Shown here: piece after piece, positions 47,401-58,413 of the stretch
How positions within the stretch are numbered: the first letter of the stretch is position 1
Layout of the letters: each line of letters starts with the position of its first letter
Assembly (NCBI RefSeq): GCF_001039355.2
Contig: NW_019774203.1
Span: 456,558 to 520,557, forward strand
Reading direction: 5' to 3'
Origin: Lingula anatina
Taxonomy: Eukaryota > Brachiopoda > Lingulata > Lingulida > Lingulidae
DNA length: 64,000 nt
Notes under the pieces: generated by a model
The model's database searches: none
What the model was told of the DNA's origin: nothing
The model's input: only the letters and a program-made list of their open reading frames with translations
Position numbers and translations under genes: made by a program

Positions 47401-50400
47401 CATAGATAATAATTAAACAGCATTTTTCAAGCGCGTTTTTCAAGCGCGTTTTCTCTGTGTGATCGAAGTTGTCGTGATTTCCAGGTAACGAGGCACCCAA
47501 ATGCGTGGCCCTTACCGGTGCTTTACCATCGACTGGAACCTGGTCTACCAGAGCCTGTTCCTTGGAAACTCGTTATATCTGTGAATTCCCCAGGGATGGC
47601 TTCTCAACACCCTCCACCGCCAGCACTACCCCCAGACCCGCCTCCTGCCCCACGGGGTATAAGTGGTCGGAGTTTAGTAATATGTGCTACCTAGTACGTT
47701 CATCATTACATGGTTGAAAATTTCGTACTTTAAGAGATGATGGTCAAGGATAATCAAGTACAGTATAGGTCAACTCATATATTTTGAATGAAATGATACG
47801 TTGTAAATTGTCTTGTACAATATTATATCCACATATTTGATGGGCCTAATACAGATAATTAAAGCTCATTTGTCAAGCCAAATAAAGTTAGCGGTGATAA
47901 TATCTAAATAATCTACAATTCCAGAGGGAACAGCTTTACGGCAATCAGCGTCTTACATGGTTCGAAGCACAAGATTTATGTACAAACATTGGCGGTGAAC
48001 TGGCCACGATCCACAGTGAGGAACAAATGAAAGCGGTGATGGGACCACACACGCGCTTGTAGGCGCTCAACTTTTCACTTTCACTTTCAACATGGGCAGC
48101 AACTTTAAATAGCAACATCACGATCTATATATAAACATGATTAGTGCAAATACGTATTGGCTTTGGTATAAGCTTTTATCATTTCTGCTCATTTTGTTTT
48201 CATGTCCACAATTGGCAAAAAAAAATGTGTTATCGTTAAATTAATGTAATTACGATATCCGTAGCCTTACGCATCATTCAGGGACCGCACATGGATGGTT
48301 ATACATGTATCTCTATTAACAGTTTGGCAAAATACTGGATCGGCTTGTACAAACCTGACAATAATGGCGGCTACGTGTGGATAGACCAGTCCGCCCTGGA
48401 CTTCACCAACTGGGAGGACGGAGAACCAAATGACCACAACGGACTGGAGGGATGTGTACAACTGAACCGAAGATCGACGAAATGGAGCGATGTGAATTGT
48501 TACGCCAAGAGGGACTACATATGCCAGTTCCAAAAAGGTACAACATGGAAATAATCTCATTCGTGATATATTTTGTCTATTTTGTTGGTTGAAATGTAAG
48601 GTAGGACGTTAGAGTGTTATTATGTAGCAAACATTACGGACTTGACTGAACTTCTATACGCGGCATTGTCGCTTTATCATTGTAGAAGACTGAACATAAT
48701 ATGTTGATATAGTTATGCCTATTTATGCTTTATTCATTTACGTAATTCAGGAGACCCCATTTTGACAACAGCACGCACGGTGAAGCCGACACCCGGTAAA
48801 TGAAATAATAACATTTTTTTCTAAATTTTGATGTAGAAAAAAAACATGGAAATCCAGCGTGTAGTTTACAACAAATAGTTTTGTGTAATAACTCAAAAAC
48901 AATTGTAACTGAGTGTAAAGTTACCGTTTTATGATAAATGTTCTGTTTCAAGTCTTTCATTTTATTTCATTTTATTCTGAAGTCAGTCCGATTTTTCAGC
49001 GCCAACTTGCGAAAACCACCCTAAGTGGTTAGCATACCAGAATTACTGCTATTTCATCAGTCCTACCTATGGTCCTGGCTCCAAGTACTCGTGGCATGAC
49101 GCAGCAAAATATTGCATGCAAAATGGCGGAAATCTCGCCAGTATTCACGACGAAGACGAGAACAGATTCGTTTTGCTTGAGGTAGATTACGATCAGAATC
49201 TGTTTGAACAACACATATACAAATTTGATTTGATTACTAGCACAGTCCTTATCCAAAATATTCCATTTTAAAATATAGTTCATTATCATGACCATTTATG
49301 CCATTGCTTAACTTGCATGGACTTTTTATTCAATTTTTATTTTAAAATTTATCACAAAAGGGTTTTGACAATATCGATATTGCGTGCATGTTATATTTTT
49401 CCATTGCTTTATATTGTAGACAACTAGGTTACGTCATCACGAGAATCCCTGGTTCTGGATTGGACTGAACGAGCTAGATTTAGAAAGTTACAAGTACGTT
49501 ATGATCAAATTTAAATGGGTAATTCTCATACAGCTACCGCCAAATTGTATTTCAGAAAGCGTAAAGAACTGAGGATATGAACCCTAATGTTTATTAAACA
49601 GAAAGAGCGTTATGATACTCAACAATAAATACAAAAAATCCCTATTCAAGTTAAAATACTGCTTCACTTTTATTACTCTTATGCAAATGTATATAGGCCT
49701 ACTTATTAATATGTTTATTCATATACATACACATTTAGCAGTTCAATCTGACGATTTGGAGTGGTATATATGGAGTTGCTGAGTTCCTTTCCAGTTAAAT
49801 ATTCTCTTCATCTTTAAAATAACATTTATATTTTTCATAATACATTGTCATGCATTATTTCAAAGAAAGGAACATGTATGCAATATTAAAAAACCGATTA
49901 AAGCGAGTTTCTGTTGTTTCCTCAGATGGTCTGATGGGACAACCGTCGACTTCCTGTCCTGGGAGGAGAACGAGCCAGATGACAACTATGGCGGACAGAA
50001 ATGTGTCGGGTTTATAACAGAGACAGGTATGTCAATATACAAGACAATGATTCCCTCTTTAGGAATGATTTTGATATCTCACTTTTGTTTATCAGTTTAT
50101 TCGTTCCTCCCCATTTGTTTATTTATGCTGTCCATCACCATATCGTATACGACTTTACCATTAATTCTTATTCGGTTATCCTTGATCCTTTGCAAAACGG
50201 GCATAAACAGATGTTCTATATTCGGGTGCAAGATGAAACACAGGTATACCAGAATATGTCCAATTAAAAGTTAAGGCGGCAATAATAATAAATAATGTTA
50301 TCACTACAGGTCACTGGCATGATGAGAACTGTGGCATAGAGAACAGGTTCATCTGTAAGAAACACAAAGACAGCATGACGACCGTGACACCGTCCCCTAC

Positions 50401-53400
50401 ACCAGTTATACAGGGGAATTGCCCCCCAGGGTACCACGGGATTGGTGAGCGAGTCTTATTTCTGTAAACCTTTGTATCATTTAAACATAACATATGGATG
50501 AATTCAACCAAATAATGTATAAAGAAATAACTATCAAAAACCGCTTTCCTTTGTGAGGTAAGAAATATGATAAGCAACTTGACATAAAAATATGTATGAC
50601 CGTAAAGGTAGAATTACAATTTGAAGCATGTAAATAGGCCATACAGTATGTAGCAGTCGTGGAAAATTTAAAGATAGATCCTATAACAACCATAATTAGA
50701 GCTAAAACAAATTGTATTTGGAGTACGCGTGATTCAAAGTACATTGTGTGTTATTAGGCTTACACAGTCAGGATTAACATTTTATAATTAGGGAAATGTG
50801 TCTCACATTTTATCCGTTTTGTTAATATAGTTCTCTTAAGATAAGTGACAATGTTATACTTGTTCTATCTGTTGCCACTGAAAATTCTGAAACATTCGAT
50901 CAGGTAACAAATGCTACATTCTGTACGGCGACGCCATTGATACCACACAGTTGTTAAACTGGACAGAGGCGCTGGACACATGCGCGTCATTTAACAGCAC
51001 TATAGCCAGTATTACTAACCCGCTGGAACAAGGTACAGTGAAAAGTATTTCAACAAAAAATTAATAAAAATAATAAATCAAATAATAAATGATAAATAAA
51101 CTAATAAATGTTGTATGTCTTTGTGTTTGATGTGCTTAACACTCCAGCACAACATGTGTATAAATATTTTCACATATACAACTTACAAGGTACATTGTAC
51201 AGGTGCAAAATACTTGCTAGCGCGTTACTATACCACTTTGGACATTCCGCTTGTCCCAAAAAATATTTTTCATAAAGAATTTACATGTACATATTTTCAT
51301 AAAAGTGAACCTGTGATGAAAACGATAATACGTAGATTATTTACATTTCCAAAAATGGACCCAGAACCCGCACAGATTATTTTGCTTCCATTACAGCGTT
51401 GATATCAACTCTTCTCAAAGGGGAATCGGTGGATTTTTGGATCGGCTTCCATAAACGGTTCATAACCGGACAAAATGTCCAGAAAATTGAGTGGGTGGAC
51501 AATTCGAAAGTAGACTTCGATTACTGGAGCCGGGGTGAACCGAATGGTGGAACTTATGGAGTTGCCATGGTAACTCGAGTGGCAGAACAGTCGATACGTT
51601 CATTTATGTATCAACTGAGATATTTTCTGATTAGCTTGTTTCTACATTTTGAAAACATATGCTGAGACAAGTTTAAATATTCACGTCAAGTAAAGATCAT
51701 CACAGGTAACTGTGTGTGGAAACAACATGATTTGTTTGTCCAGAAAATGTTATGATTGAATGTACAAACTGGATTAATCTCTCAAAATAGTCAAAAAGAA
51801 CAGTTCAAAATATATATATCACTAAGCACTTCAATGAGTATACACAGTCACTTCCGACAGAGTGTAAGCATTATCTTTCAGGAAGATTGCGTCAACGTAA
51901 TTTCTCGTGGCTTCTCGGCCGGACGTTGGCAGGACCGCAGGTGTGATATTAAGATGGGGTTTGTGTGCCAAACGTGGAAAGGTGAGAGCATTAGTTCAAA
52001 TGTGCATATTAAAAATGGCTATAACATAACGCTGATGTCTAGATGTGGCACATATAACGCATGGTGTCAATCCGAAATTGTTACAAATCACCAGCCAGGT
52101 TAGTCCTGACAGCAGTACGTCATGCAAAAAAGTCTGAATTGATATACCCAGGCAGATTTAAGACAATTAAAGCACGTCCTAAGCAATTGTGACTTATGAT
52201 TTCGATTCTGTATGCTCAATTTGTGTTGTTTACATTCAAATGTGTGATATCGGCTGACAACCAACACGAGTTCGGAAGCGGCCAGGAAGACATGATACTT
52301 GATGGTTTTGACGGATTTCTACAATCATGACTAAAATTATTACTGATCTTCATTTCATTCTACTGGTTTCAGATGCCAGCTACCCGACTCCTCCGCCTTC
52401 CCAGTCCCCGTCACCCTGTCCCCTTGGTTACGAGTCGTTTGGTGACGCCTGTTACCAGGTAACGGCCGCCATGACGTGGGAGGAGGCCAACGCCACGTGT
52501 CGACGTCAACAGGACCACCTCGTGTCTGTAACTGAACCGTATGAACAGGCTTTTGTCTTGCTGAAAAGACAGAGGCATACGTCTGGGCCAATTTGGTTAG
52601 GGCTGACGAGGAGAGGGGTGAGGAAGATTTGTGTGAAAATGATTACTTTAATAATTTCAGTGAAGGCTATATTATGAAAACGCAAAGAAATATGAACAAT
52701 TAAAATACTGTCACTTTTCTCCTTGAATATGACATGAACTTAACAATCACCTGCAAGGACTATTACTGTGCCACACTGGGCAACCAGTGTGGAGTGAAGG
52801 AAACAAAATACGACGAATAATTTTGTAAAATTTCATTGATGCTATATGATAATAAGCAACATTTTTGGTGTTTTAAATCCATCGATCAATCAAGGAGACA
52901 GTTTTAAGTAACGTTCTGTAATTATGCGAGTTTGGCTAACATAAACATTATTGAAGTATAACTCAAATGTGACAAAACGTTGATAACGGATATCTGTATA
53001 TCGTTATCATACGTATATGACATTTTCATTCACACGTTTCGTTAATAAATGAAGAAAGGAACTGACCAAATATGTTACAAAAACCAATTATTCATTTAAA
53101 ATAACTTTGGATCATTCTTTCGCAGTCCTTATATTACTGGGTGGACGGTTGGCCTGTATCATATGTCCACTGGGGGTCTACGGAGCCGTCACGTGGGGAG
53201 ACAGACAGGTGCGTGGCTCTGATGCCAGACGGGAACTGGAACGACACGGACTGTGGTTTGAAACTGCAGGGAATATGTAAAAGGACTTCAGGTTTGTGTG
53301 TACTGAGTGTGTTAGGTGTGACGCTTCTAAATGTGTTATGATGCGGCATTGTTTTTGAGTTCCTATGTTCTACAATTACCGGTACTGTGCAATTAAATGT

Positions 53401-54616
53401 TATTAGATTTTTCACCAAATCGCACTTGTCAACCCTTAGAAAAAGATCAATTTGATATTTCAAAGTAGAGTGACAAACTGACGAAATGAAATTCACATAC
53501 TAGTATGTTACATGTACCGTACTGTATAGCTTTTCACGTCTGCTTTAACCTGGTAGTCAAAAGACACATACTGTAGAGGGCAACGGGGCATATACGGCAT
53601 CCCACCACTTTAGCTCCCCTTATTTACTCTTCGTTCAGACGTGCCTAGATTTGGTTGTAAGCATTTTGTAAAATATAAGAAATCACCTTTGCAGCCATTC
53701 CGCCCACGACAGTGGTCAACCCCCCTGGTAGATGCCCTGATGATAAGCATTGGTTCGACCACGGTTCCTACTGTTACATGTTCTCTAACAGAACCAGTTA
53801 CTCGTATGGCTGGGCGCATTCGAGTTTCCTGTGCCAAAAGCATGGGGGTGCGCTGGCGAGCATCACTAATCAGGACGAAATGGATTTCATTTTACGAACA
53901 ATACAGCAGGAACGTTATGAAAAGCGAAACCTGTGGATAGGACTTGTGAGAAAAATAAAAGGTGTGTTGAGACTGGATCGTAAAACTTTTTTATGCTGAG
54001 TTATATGGCATTCATTTGTTGCTGTAGGTATAAAACAGTTAGGATAAAAGTACAGATACTTTCATTAAAGGTAGTTTTTAAAGAACAGAACCNAAGGTAG
54101 TTTTTAAACAACAGAACTGTCTCTTGAAATTAAAACCGGATTTAGTCTTCACTGTTCTCATGCCTACATGTAAGCAACTTTTTCATTGGTCTCATTTGAC
54201 CCCTGACCTTAGGTGCCTTCGCCTGGTTCGACCACACCCCGTTTAACTACGAGAACTGGGCTGTGGGAGAACCCGACAACGGCAATTATAAAGAGTGCAC
54301 CTCGGTCCATCCAGCCAACGGGAAGTGGGAGGTGACCAACTGTTACGCCGCCAGGGGGTTCATATGCAAGGTTGCTAAAGGTAAGGGGGTATTTGGTTTT
54401 TAAAATTGGTTATTCAGTTTATACCGTAGGTTTACTTTATAAAAAGAATGTTTATTGATTAAGAAAATCACAATTTTATCATGGGGATACAAGAGATGGC
54501 AGTCTAAAAATTATTGATTTTTTCAATCAGTGGTAATTGCGTTAGTTAATTACCCCTAGCGGTGTAAGACAAATATTGTTTTGATGCTTTTCAACGAAAT
54601 GCTGTCATCTAATTGG

Positions 54617-54660
<44 letters not shown>

Positions 54661-55184
54661 TTTAAGAACATAACAAAAGGTGTATACTTATTTTATCCGA
54701 TCTATCCAGTCCCTCCGCCAACAACCCCTAGACCATCTTGTAGACCCAGCTGGCACACCAAGGACGGCATGTGTTATAAGGTAAGGACACTTTACTCCAG
54801 GAGTACCATGTGATTCCGTTTCTAAAGCAAATACTTGAAAATGCTCCTTGTCGGTTAAGCGATTCTTATTTTAAATAGTTTATAAGAAGTTTTTTTAAAG
54901 GTAAACGCCTCTTTATCATATTCGTCTTTCATTATTGTTTCGTCATGATAACATTAAAACATTAAAACAAAAACCCAACCGTGATTTTCTTCACGAATCT
55001 TAAAAAAAAAAAATAATTCCAGTAATTGATTTCTGCGTACACAGGGATATTACAAGTCTCTCACACATAAGAAGACCTGGTCAGAGGCACGCAGTTTCTG
55101 TTTGTCAAGAGGCGGGGACTTGGCCAGCTTCCACAGCGCAGAAGATGTAAGATGGTTCACGGGTACCATAGGGTTCCACAGCAG
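39869..55184 (+). CDS. second multi-CTLD mannose-receptor-like gene (paralog of gene 1; 3' incomplete)
   Basis: Thirty-seven exons in one phase-consistent frame of about 1,700 codons cover the equivalents of gene 1 CTLD2 to the middle of CTLD13. Exon sizes and phases match gene 1 one to one, except that the Ser/Thr linker and CTLD6 first exon are fused (45689-45925). No stop or frameshift is present in any exon, so the gene is probably functional. No exon for CTLD14-17, stalk or membrane helix follows before the window ends; repeats and other genes lie downstream. The 5' end is uncertain: either the exon begins at an acceptor before 39924, or translation starts at the in-frame ATG at 39869 with a short hydrophobic leader. 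Confidence 0.87.
40162..40177. repeat. poly-G run (16)
   Basis: Homopolymer in the first intron of gene 2; length may be an assembly estimate. Confidence 0.9.
41969..42015. repeat. (ATAAT)n pentanucleotide repeat
   Basis: Clean array in an intron of gene 2. Confidence 0.92.
42796..42820. other. assembly gap (25 N)
   Basis: Run of N in an intron. The neighbouring exons join in phase. Confidence 0.99.
43469..44639 (+). other. gene 2 CTLD4 equivalent plus linker
   Basis: Exons 43469-43630, 43871-43950, 44306-44465 and linker 44604-44639. It shares K-G-S-C-D-P-G-W and C-Y-Y-F-D-N with gene 1. A glycine run (five Gly) replaces the acidic loop at the sugar site. Ends Y-M-C-Q. Confidence 0.86.
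44844..45544 (+). other. gene 2 CTLD5 equivalent
   Basis: Exons 44844-45014, 45199-45318 and 45434-45544. The motifs are F-C-Y-Q, H-N-G-G-E-M-A-S-I, W-I-G-G, V-W-R-D-E-N-C and Y-I-C-K. No EPN. Confidence 0.86.
45689..46607 (+). other. gene 2 CTLD6 equivalent (EPN), with fused linker exon
   Basis: Exons 45689-45925, 46111-46274 and 46497-46607. The first exon encodes the Thr/Ser linker and the CTLD start without the intron found at 7572-7833 in gene 1. The triplet is EPN, against EPD in gene 1. Ends Y-I-C-K. Confidence 0.87.
46742..47620 (+). other. gene 2 CTLD7 equivalent
   Basis: Exons 46742-46860, 47071-47219 and the first part of 47485-47693. The motifs are [23 protein letters not shown] and Y-I-C-E. 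No canonical sugar triplet. Confidence 0.86.
47621..48795 (+). other. gene 2 CTLD8 equivalent (EPN type) plus linker
   Basis: The end of exon 47485-47693, then 47925-48058, 48323-48537 and linker 48751-48795. The site reads G-E-P-N-D-H-N-G with W-S-D-V-N-C. The same position in gene 1 is QPD while the flanks (D-Q-S-A-L-D-F-T) are shared, so this looks like a switch of predicted sugar class. Confidence 0.88.
49000..50400 (+). other. gene 2 CTLD9 equivalent (EPD)
   Basis: Exons 49000-49181, 49420-49493 and 49926-50026, and the first part of 50310-50444. The site reads N-E-P-D-D-N-Y-G-G with W-H-D-E-N-C. Gene 1 has EPN here. Ends F-I-C-K. Confidence 0.86.
50401..51981 (+). other. gene 2 CTLD10 equivalent (EPN)
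   Basis: The end of 50310-50444, then 50904-51032, 51397-51569 and 51882-51981. G-E-P-N-G-G is kept as in gene 1. W-Q-D-R-R-C and F-V-C-Q-T-W-K follow. Confidence 0.86.
52373..53291 (+). other. gene 2 CTLD11 equivalent
   Basis: Exons 52373-52617 and 53126-53291. The first half is almost identical to gene 1 at 15344 onward, including a 41-bp identical run around the Cys-Tyr-Gln codons. The second half diverges. The site reads EPS, with a full W-N-D-T-D-C. Confidence 0.88.
53695..54380 (+). other. gene 2 CTLD12 equivalent (EPD)
   Basis: Exons 53695-53961 and 54213-54380. The site reads G-E-P-D-N-G-N, against QPG in gene 1. W-E-V-T-N-C and F-I-C-K follow. Confidence 0.86.
54617..54658. repeat. 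(CA)n microsatellite
   Basis: Pure dinucleotide run between gene 2 exons. Confidence 0.95.
54710..55184 (+). other. gene 2 CTLD13 equivalent, first half only
   Basis: Exons 54710-54780 and 55045-55184 (M-C-Y-K, then [18 protein letters not shown]). The donor AGCAG|GTGCGC is intact. The third and fourth exons of this domain (W-I-G-L and the QPD region in gene 1) are not found downstream in the window. Confidence 0.83.
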
Positions 55185-55308
55185 GTGCGCTTTAAAGAAG
55201 TCAAAATTAGAATGACACAAGTTTATATCGCGTTTGCATGCATTTATAATACTGTACTTTTTTTATGTACAGACACAGATGTGTCTGTACATATTGCCAT
55301 CACCTGCG

Positions 55309-55358
55309 TCTGTCGTCGCCGTCGCCGTCGCCGTCGCCGATGCCGATGCCGGCGCCGT
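55309..55358. repeat. GC-rich (GTCGCC)n repeat
   Basis: Hexamer array GTCGCC/GATGCC, strongly GC-rich against its surroundings. Confidence 0.9.
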
Positions 55359-55437
55359 GCACTTTCCTTGTAAACACGATAAGTGGAGGGCAGTTTTACT
55401 TTTTGGCTTTATATTTACAGAGCTGATGAATATTCAT

Positions 55438-55872
55438 AAAACGCAGGTCAAGTTCGAAAATCAGCATAATCGAGCCATTATTGTAGAAGTTATGCTGTTT
55501 TTTCACTTTTCAGCATATATGCAACCCTGTAAACACATTTCAAGGAAAACCGTTAGGCCTGTTGTCATGAAACTCACAGGAGTAATCAATCTTACTAAAA
55601 CGCAGGTCAAGTTCGAAAATCGGCATGACCGGGCCACTATTTTAGTAGTTATGCTGTTTTTTCATTTTTCAGCATATATGCAACACTGTAAACACAATAT
55701 AAGAAAAACAGATGGGCCAATTGTCATTAAACTCACAGGAGTGGTCAATCTTACTAAAACGCAGGTTGAGTTCGAAAATCAGCATAATCGGGCCATTATT
55801 TTAGAAGTTATGCTGTTTTTTCACATTTCCTCAGATTCAACTCTTAGGCATGTTAACAGTCTCATTATTTAA
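55438..55872 (+). repeat. 159-bp tandem repeat, three units, open in one frame
   Basis: Units starting AAAACGCAGGT at 55438, 55597 and 55756 are exactly 159 bp apart, that is 53 codons. One frame stays open through all units to 55872 and reads a repeated V-x-F-E-N-x-H ... E-V-M-L-F-F-H-F-S motif. Coding is unproven; it may be a dispersed repeat family that happens to be open. Confidence 0.75.
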
Positions 55873-57237
55873 CTAATAAGACATGTAAAAGTGTTTGGTT
55901 GACATTTCCTGCATCTTTACAACATTATTAGTTGATTATGTAAAAATGATGGTAAACTTGTTATCGTGTATTGTGTAATAAAGTTTCAAAAATGGAAATA
56001 AACTCATATCATGGCAGTTGGTCAGATTCAATCATTCACTATGTTCAGAATCTCAGAATGGAGGAAATTGGACATTTAACACTATTTTATTGATATTTTC
56101 CCCATCTCATCAATTTTCTTAGTTGATCATATAAAAATTGCAGTAACCTGTTAATTTTGTTTTATGTTTAAAAAATTGTTAAAAATGGCAAAAAAACATT
56201 TAAGAACAGTGCTGTCTTGTTTACATTTTGGCATTTTCAAGTTGTGACTTTGAAGTTCCATGGGCCTGAAGACCTTTGCTAGTCACATTTTCTGAATATC
56301 CATGATACTAATATTTTATTATTAAAAATTGATGNTTGTTAAAAATGAAAAAAAAAAAACATTTCAGAACAGTGCTGTCTTGTTAATTAATAAGATACGT
56401 AAAAGTGTTTGTTTGGCATTTCCTGCATCTTTAGAACATAATTACTTGATTATGTAAAAATGCTGTTAAACATTATGTAATATTGCATCAAAATTTAAAA
56501 AAAAACTATTTTGGGCACTGCTCCCATGATGACCATTTAAGAAAAACCATGTCACTTACTGTTCTCAAACTTACAGGAAAGAAACATGGGACTAAAATAC
56601 AGCTTCAGTAGGCAATGCAGTCTGTTTGGTAATTCTTACTGCCAGTTAAACGTTTTTTTTTTTGTGAAAATTTAATTTTTCACATATTGGTATTTCAAGG
56701 TGTGACTTTGAAGTTCTGCAGGCTTGAAGACCCATGCTAGTCACATTTTCTAAAAATCCATGATACGTATATTATATTATTAAAAATTGACGGTCATTAT
56801 GCTGTTAACCATTATGTAATATGGCATCAGAATAGAAGAAAACACAATTTTGGGTGCTGCTGCCATGATGACCATTATGGAAAAACCATGTTACTTATGA
56901 TTGCCATGTTACTTTTGAGTTGGAAAAGCACATTTTACTTACATTGGTATTACCTGTTGAGCATAATTGAAATTTGATGTTGAATTTGAAGTTTAACATA
57001 ATGTACTTTTGCATCAGAATTGACAGTAGCCTATTTTGTGCATAGTTATTTCCTGTCTTTTGTCTATACATTTGACAGCTTTGCTGCCTTGTTTTGTATT
57101 TGGCAGCAATATCTAGGCCAACAAGAAGGACCTATTTCCTGCATATATGCTAGTTTTGTTATAACTGAAATCAATAATGGTAATAATGATAGAGGGGCTG
57201 ACACACACACAGTAAAGTGTATTTCTGTACATTGCAG

Positions 57238-58036
57238 GGCCACGCAAGAAGCCATGCAGCTTCTTCTTGGAGGGTCACTGTAAAAGGGCGGACTGTAAAT
57301 TTTCTCATGATCTCACCCAGATAACCTGTAGGTTCTGGGAAGAAGGGTGCTGCTTCAAGGGTCTTACTTGTCCTTTCCTGCATGGGTACCAAAGGTAATA
57401 CAAATGTTTGCTTTTTATGCCATTGAAAACATTATTTCCATTAATCATATTTTCTACCCTTTGCAATTTTTTAGCATGGGGATTCATATTAAATCCACAT
57501 TTAATTTTTATTTTTCAGGGAATCAAGTTCTTACGACTCTGGTTTAGAAAAGTTCCAGCTAAATGAGGAAGACTTCCCAGAATTGCATAAGGTATGTTGT
57601 TGTTAGTTACATAATGCTCTATGTTATATAGAAGGCTAATTTAGGAATATTACAACAAGTCTTATTTTGGATGATGAAATGTTTTTCATTGTGAACAATT
57701 ATTCTAATTGCACTGTAATGTGCCATTTGAAGTTCTGTAGGGGAATGTGTTTCATATTCTAATTGAGGCTAATTCCCCTCCCCCCCCCCCCCCCCCCCCC
57801 CCCCATGAATAAAAGTAAATAACCATTTTAGAGATAAAGAAACATAATCAAATAAAGAAAATTTACATTTTTGATGATTGAAAATTGAAAAAAAAAAATA
57901 CACAAGTAAAAAAAAGTAAGTGCCATTCTTGCTATCTCAGGGGGATGCTCCATGGACCTCCAACACTCAGGAACAGAAAGTAGATGCCTTGTCACACCTG
58001 TTGCAGCATGAAGCGCCTTGCAAGCCTCCAGTGTGA
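57238..58036 (+). CDS. tandem CCCH zinc-finger protein, 3' exons only
   Basis: Exons 57238-57394, 57519-57591 and 57941-58036 join in phase. The first encodes two zinc fingers, C-x7-C-x4-C-x3-H and C-x7-C-x5-C-x3-H, joined by a short linker (S-H-D-L-T-Q-I-T-C). The second is acidic and contains D-F-P-E-L. The third ends at TGA 58034-58036. CCCH fingers of this kind usually bind RNA. Upstream exons are absent from the window. The stop lies at or inside the start of the LTR, so the true C terminus may have been removed by the insertion. Confidence 0.72.
57780..57804. repeat. poly-C run (25)
   Basis: Homopolymer in the last intron of the CCCH fragment; length is uncertain in assemblies. Confidence 0.9.
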
Positions 58037-58395
58037 CGATGTAGTGTGTTAGATGGTATTATTTTATATTGCTACCGGTAGATGTCTCTGTAAGTAAAGT
58101 GTTGTCCGGTGTGCAAGTTTGAATCTCTCCCGTGATTGGTAACCTAAAGGTAAAACTGTTCACTGTATAGTTGGTTCTGATTGGTAAACGTGTACTATCT
58201 GAACTTGTATATAAGGTGTGACTTGAAATAAATCGGTCTCTTTACGGCTCTTGGTGATCATCTAGCTGTGTTCTTGACTCTTTTGCGGTTCTCTTTTGGG
58301 GTATTTCTCGTAGATGTTCTTTCTTGACTCTAAGATACCAGTAAGTACATTGTTATTTGTACCTTCATAAGGCACTCGGCCGCGAAGGCGTAACA
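58032..58395 (+). mobile_element. 5' LTR of a Ty3/gypsy-like retrotransposon
   Basis: Begins TGTGACGATGTAG (or at TGTAGTG, 58040) and ends GCGTAACA. It contains TATATAAG at 58208-58215 and AATAAA at 58227-58232. It is followed by a primer-binding site. No second copy of this LTR occurs in the window. Confidence 0.75.
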
Positions 58396-58397
58396 AT

Positions 58398-58413
58398 TGG
58401 CGCAGTCGACAGG
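58398..58413 (+). other. primer-binding site
   Basis: TGGCGCAGTCGACAGG begins two bases after the LTR end and starts with TGG, the complement of a tRNA CCA end. The tRNA was not identified. Confidence 0.65.

Larger units (their letters stand above)
55185..57237. other. repeat-rich region interrupting gene 2
   Basis: Holds a GC-rich hexamer repeat, the 159-bp tandem repeat, and AT-rich DNA with internal duplications: the AAGTGTTTG..CATTTCCTGCATC segment near 55890 recurs near 56400, and the TTGAAGTTC..CCATGATAC segment near 56245 recurs near 56700. No CTLD or CCCH exon is visible. Confidence 0.7.

Noticed and set aside
55234-55430. N-terminal part of the 212-codon frame as a real gene start
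   Set aside because: It reads through a (GTCGCC)n microsatellite, giving an Ala/Val/Asp run, with no upstream gene signals.
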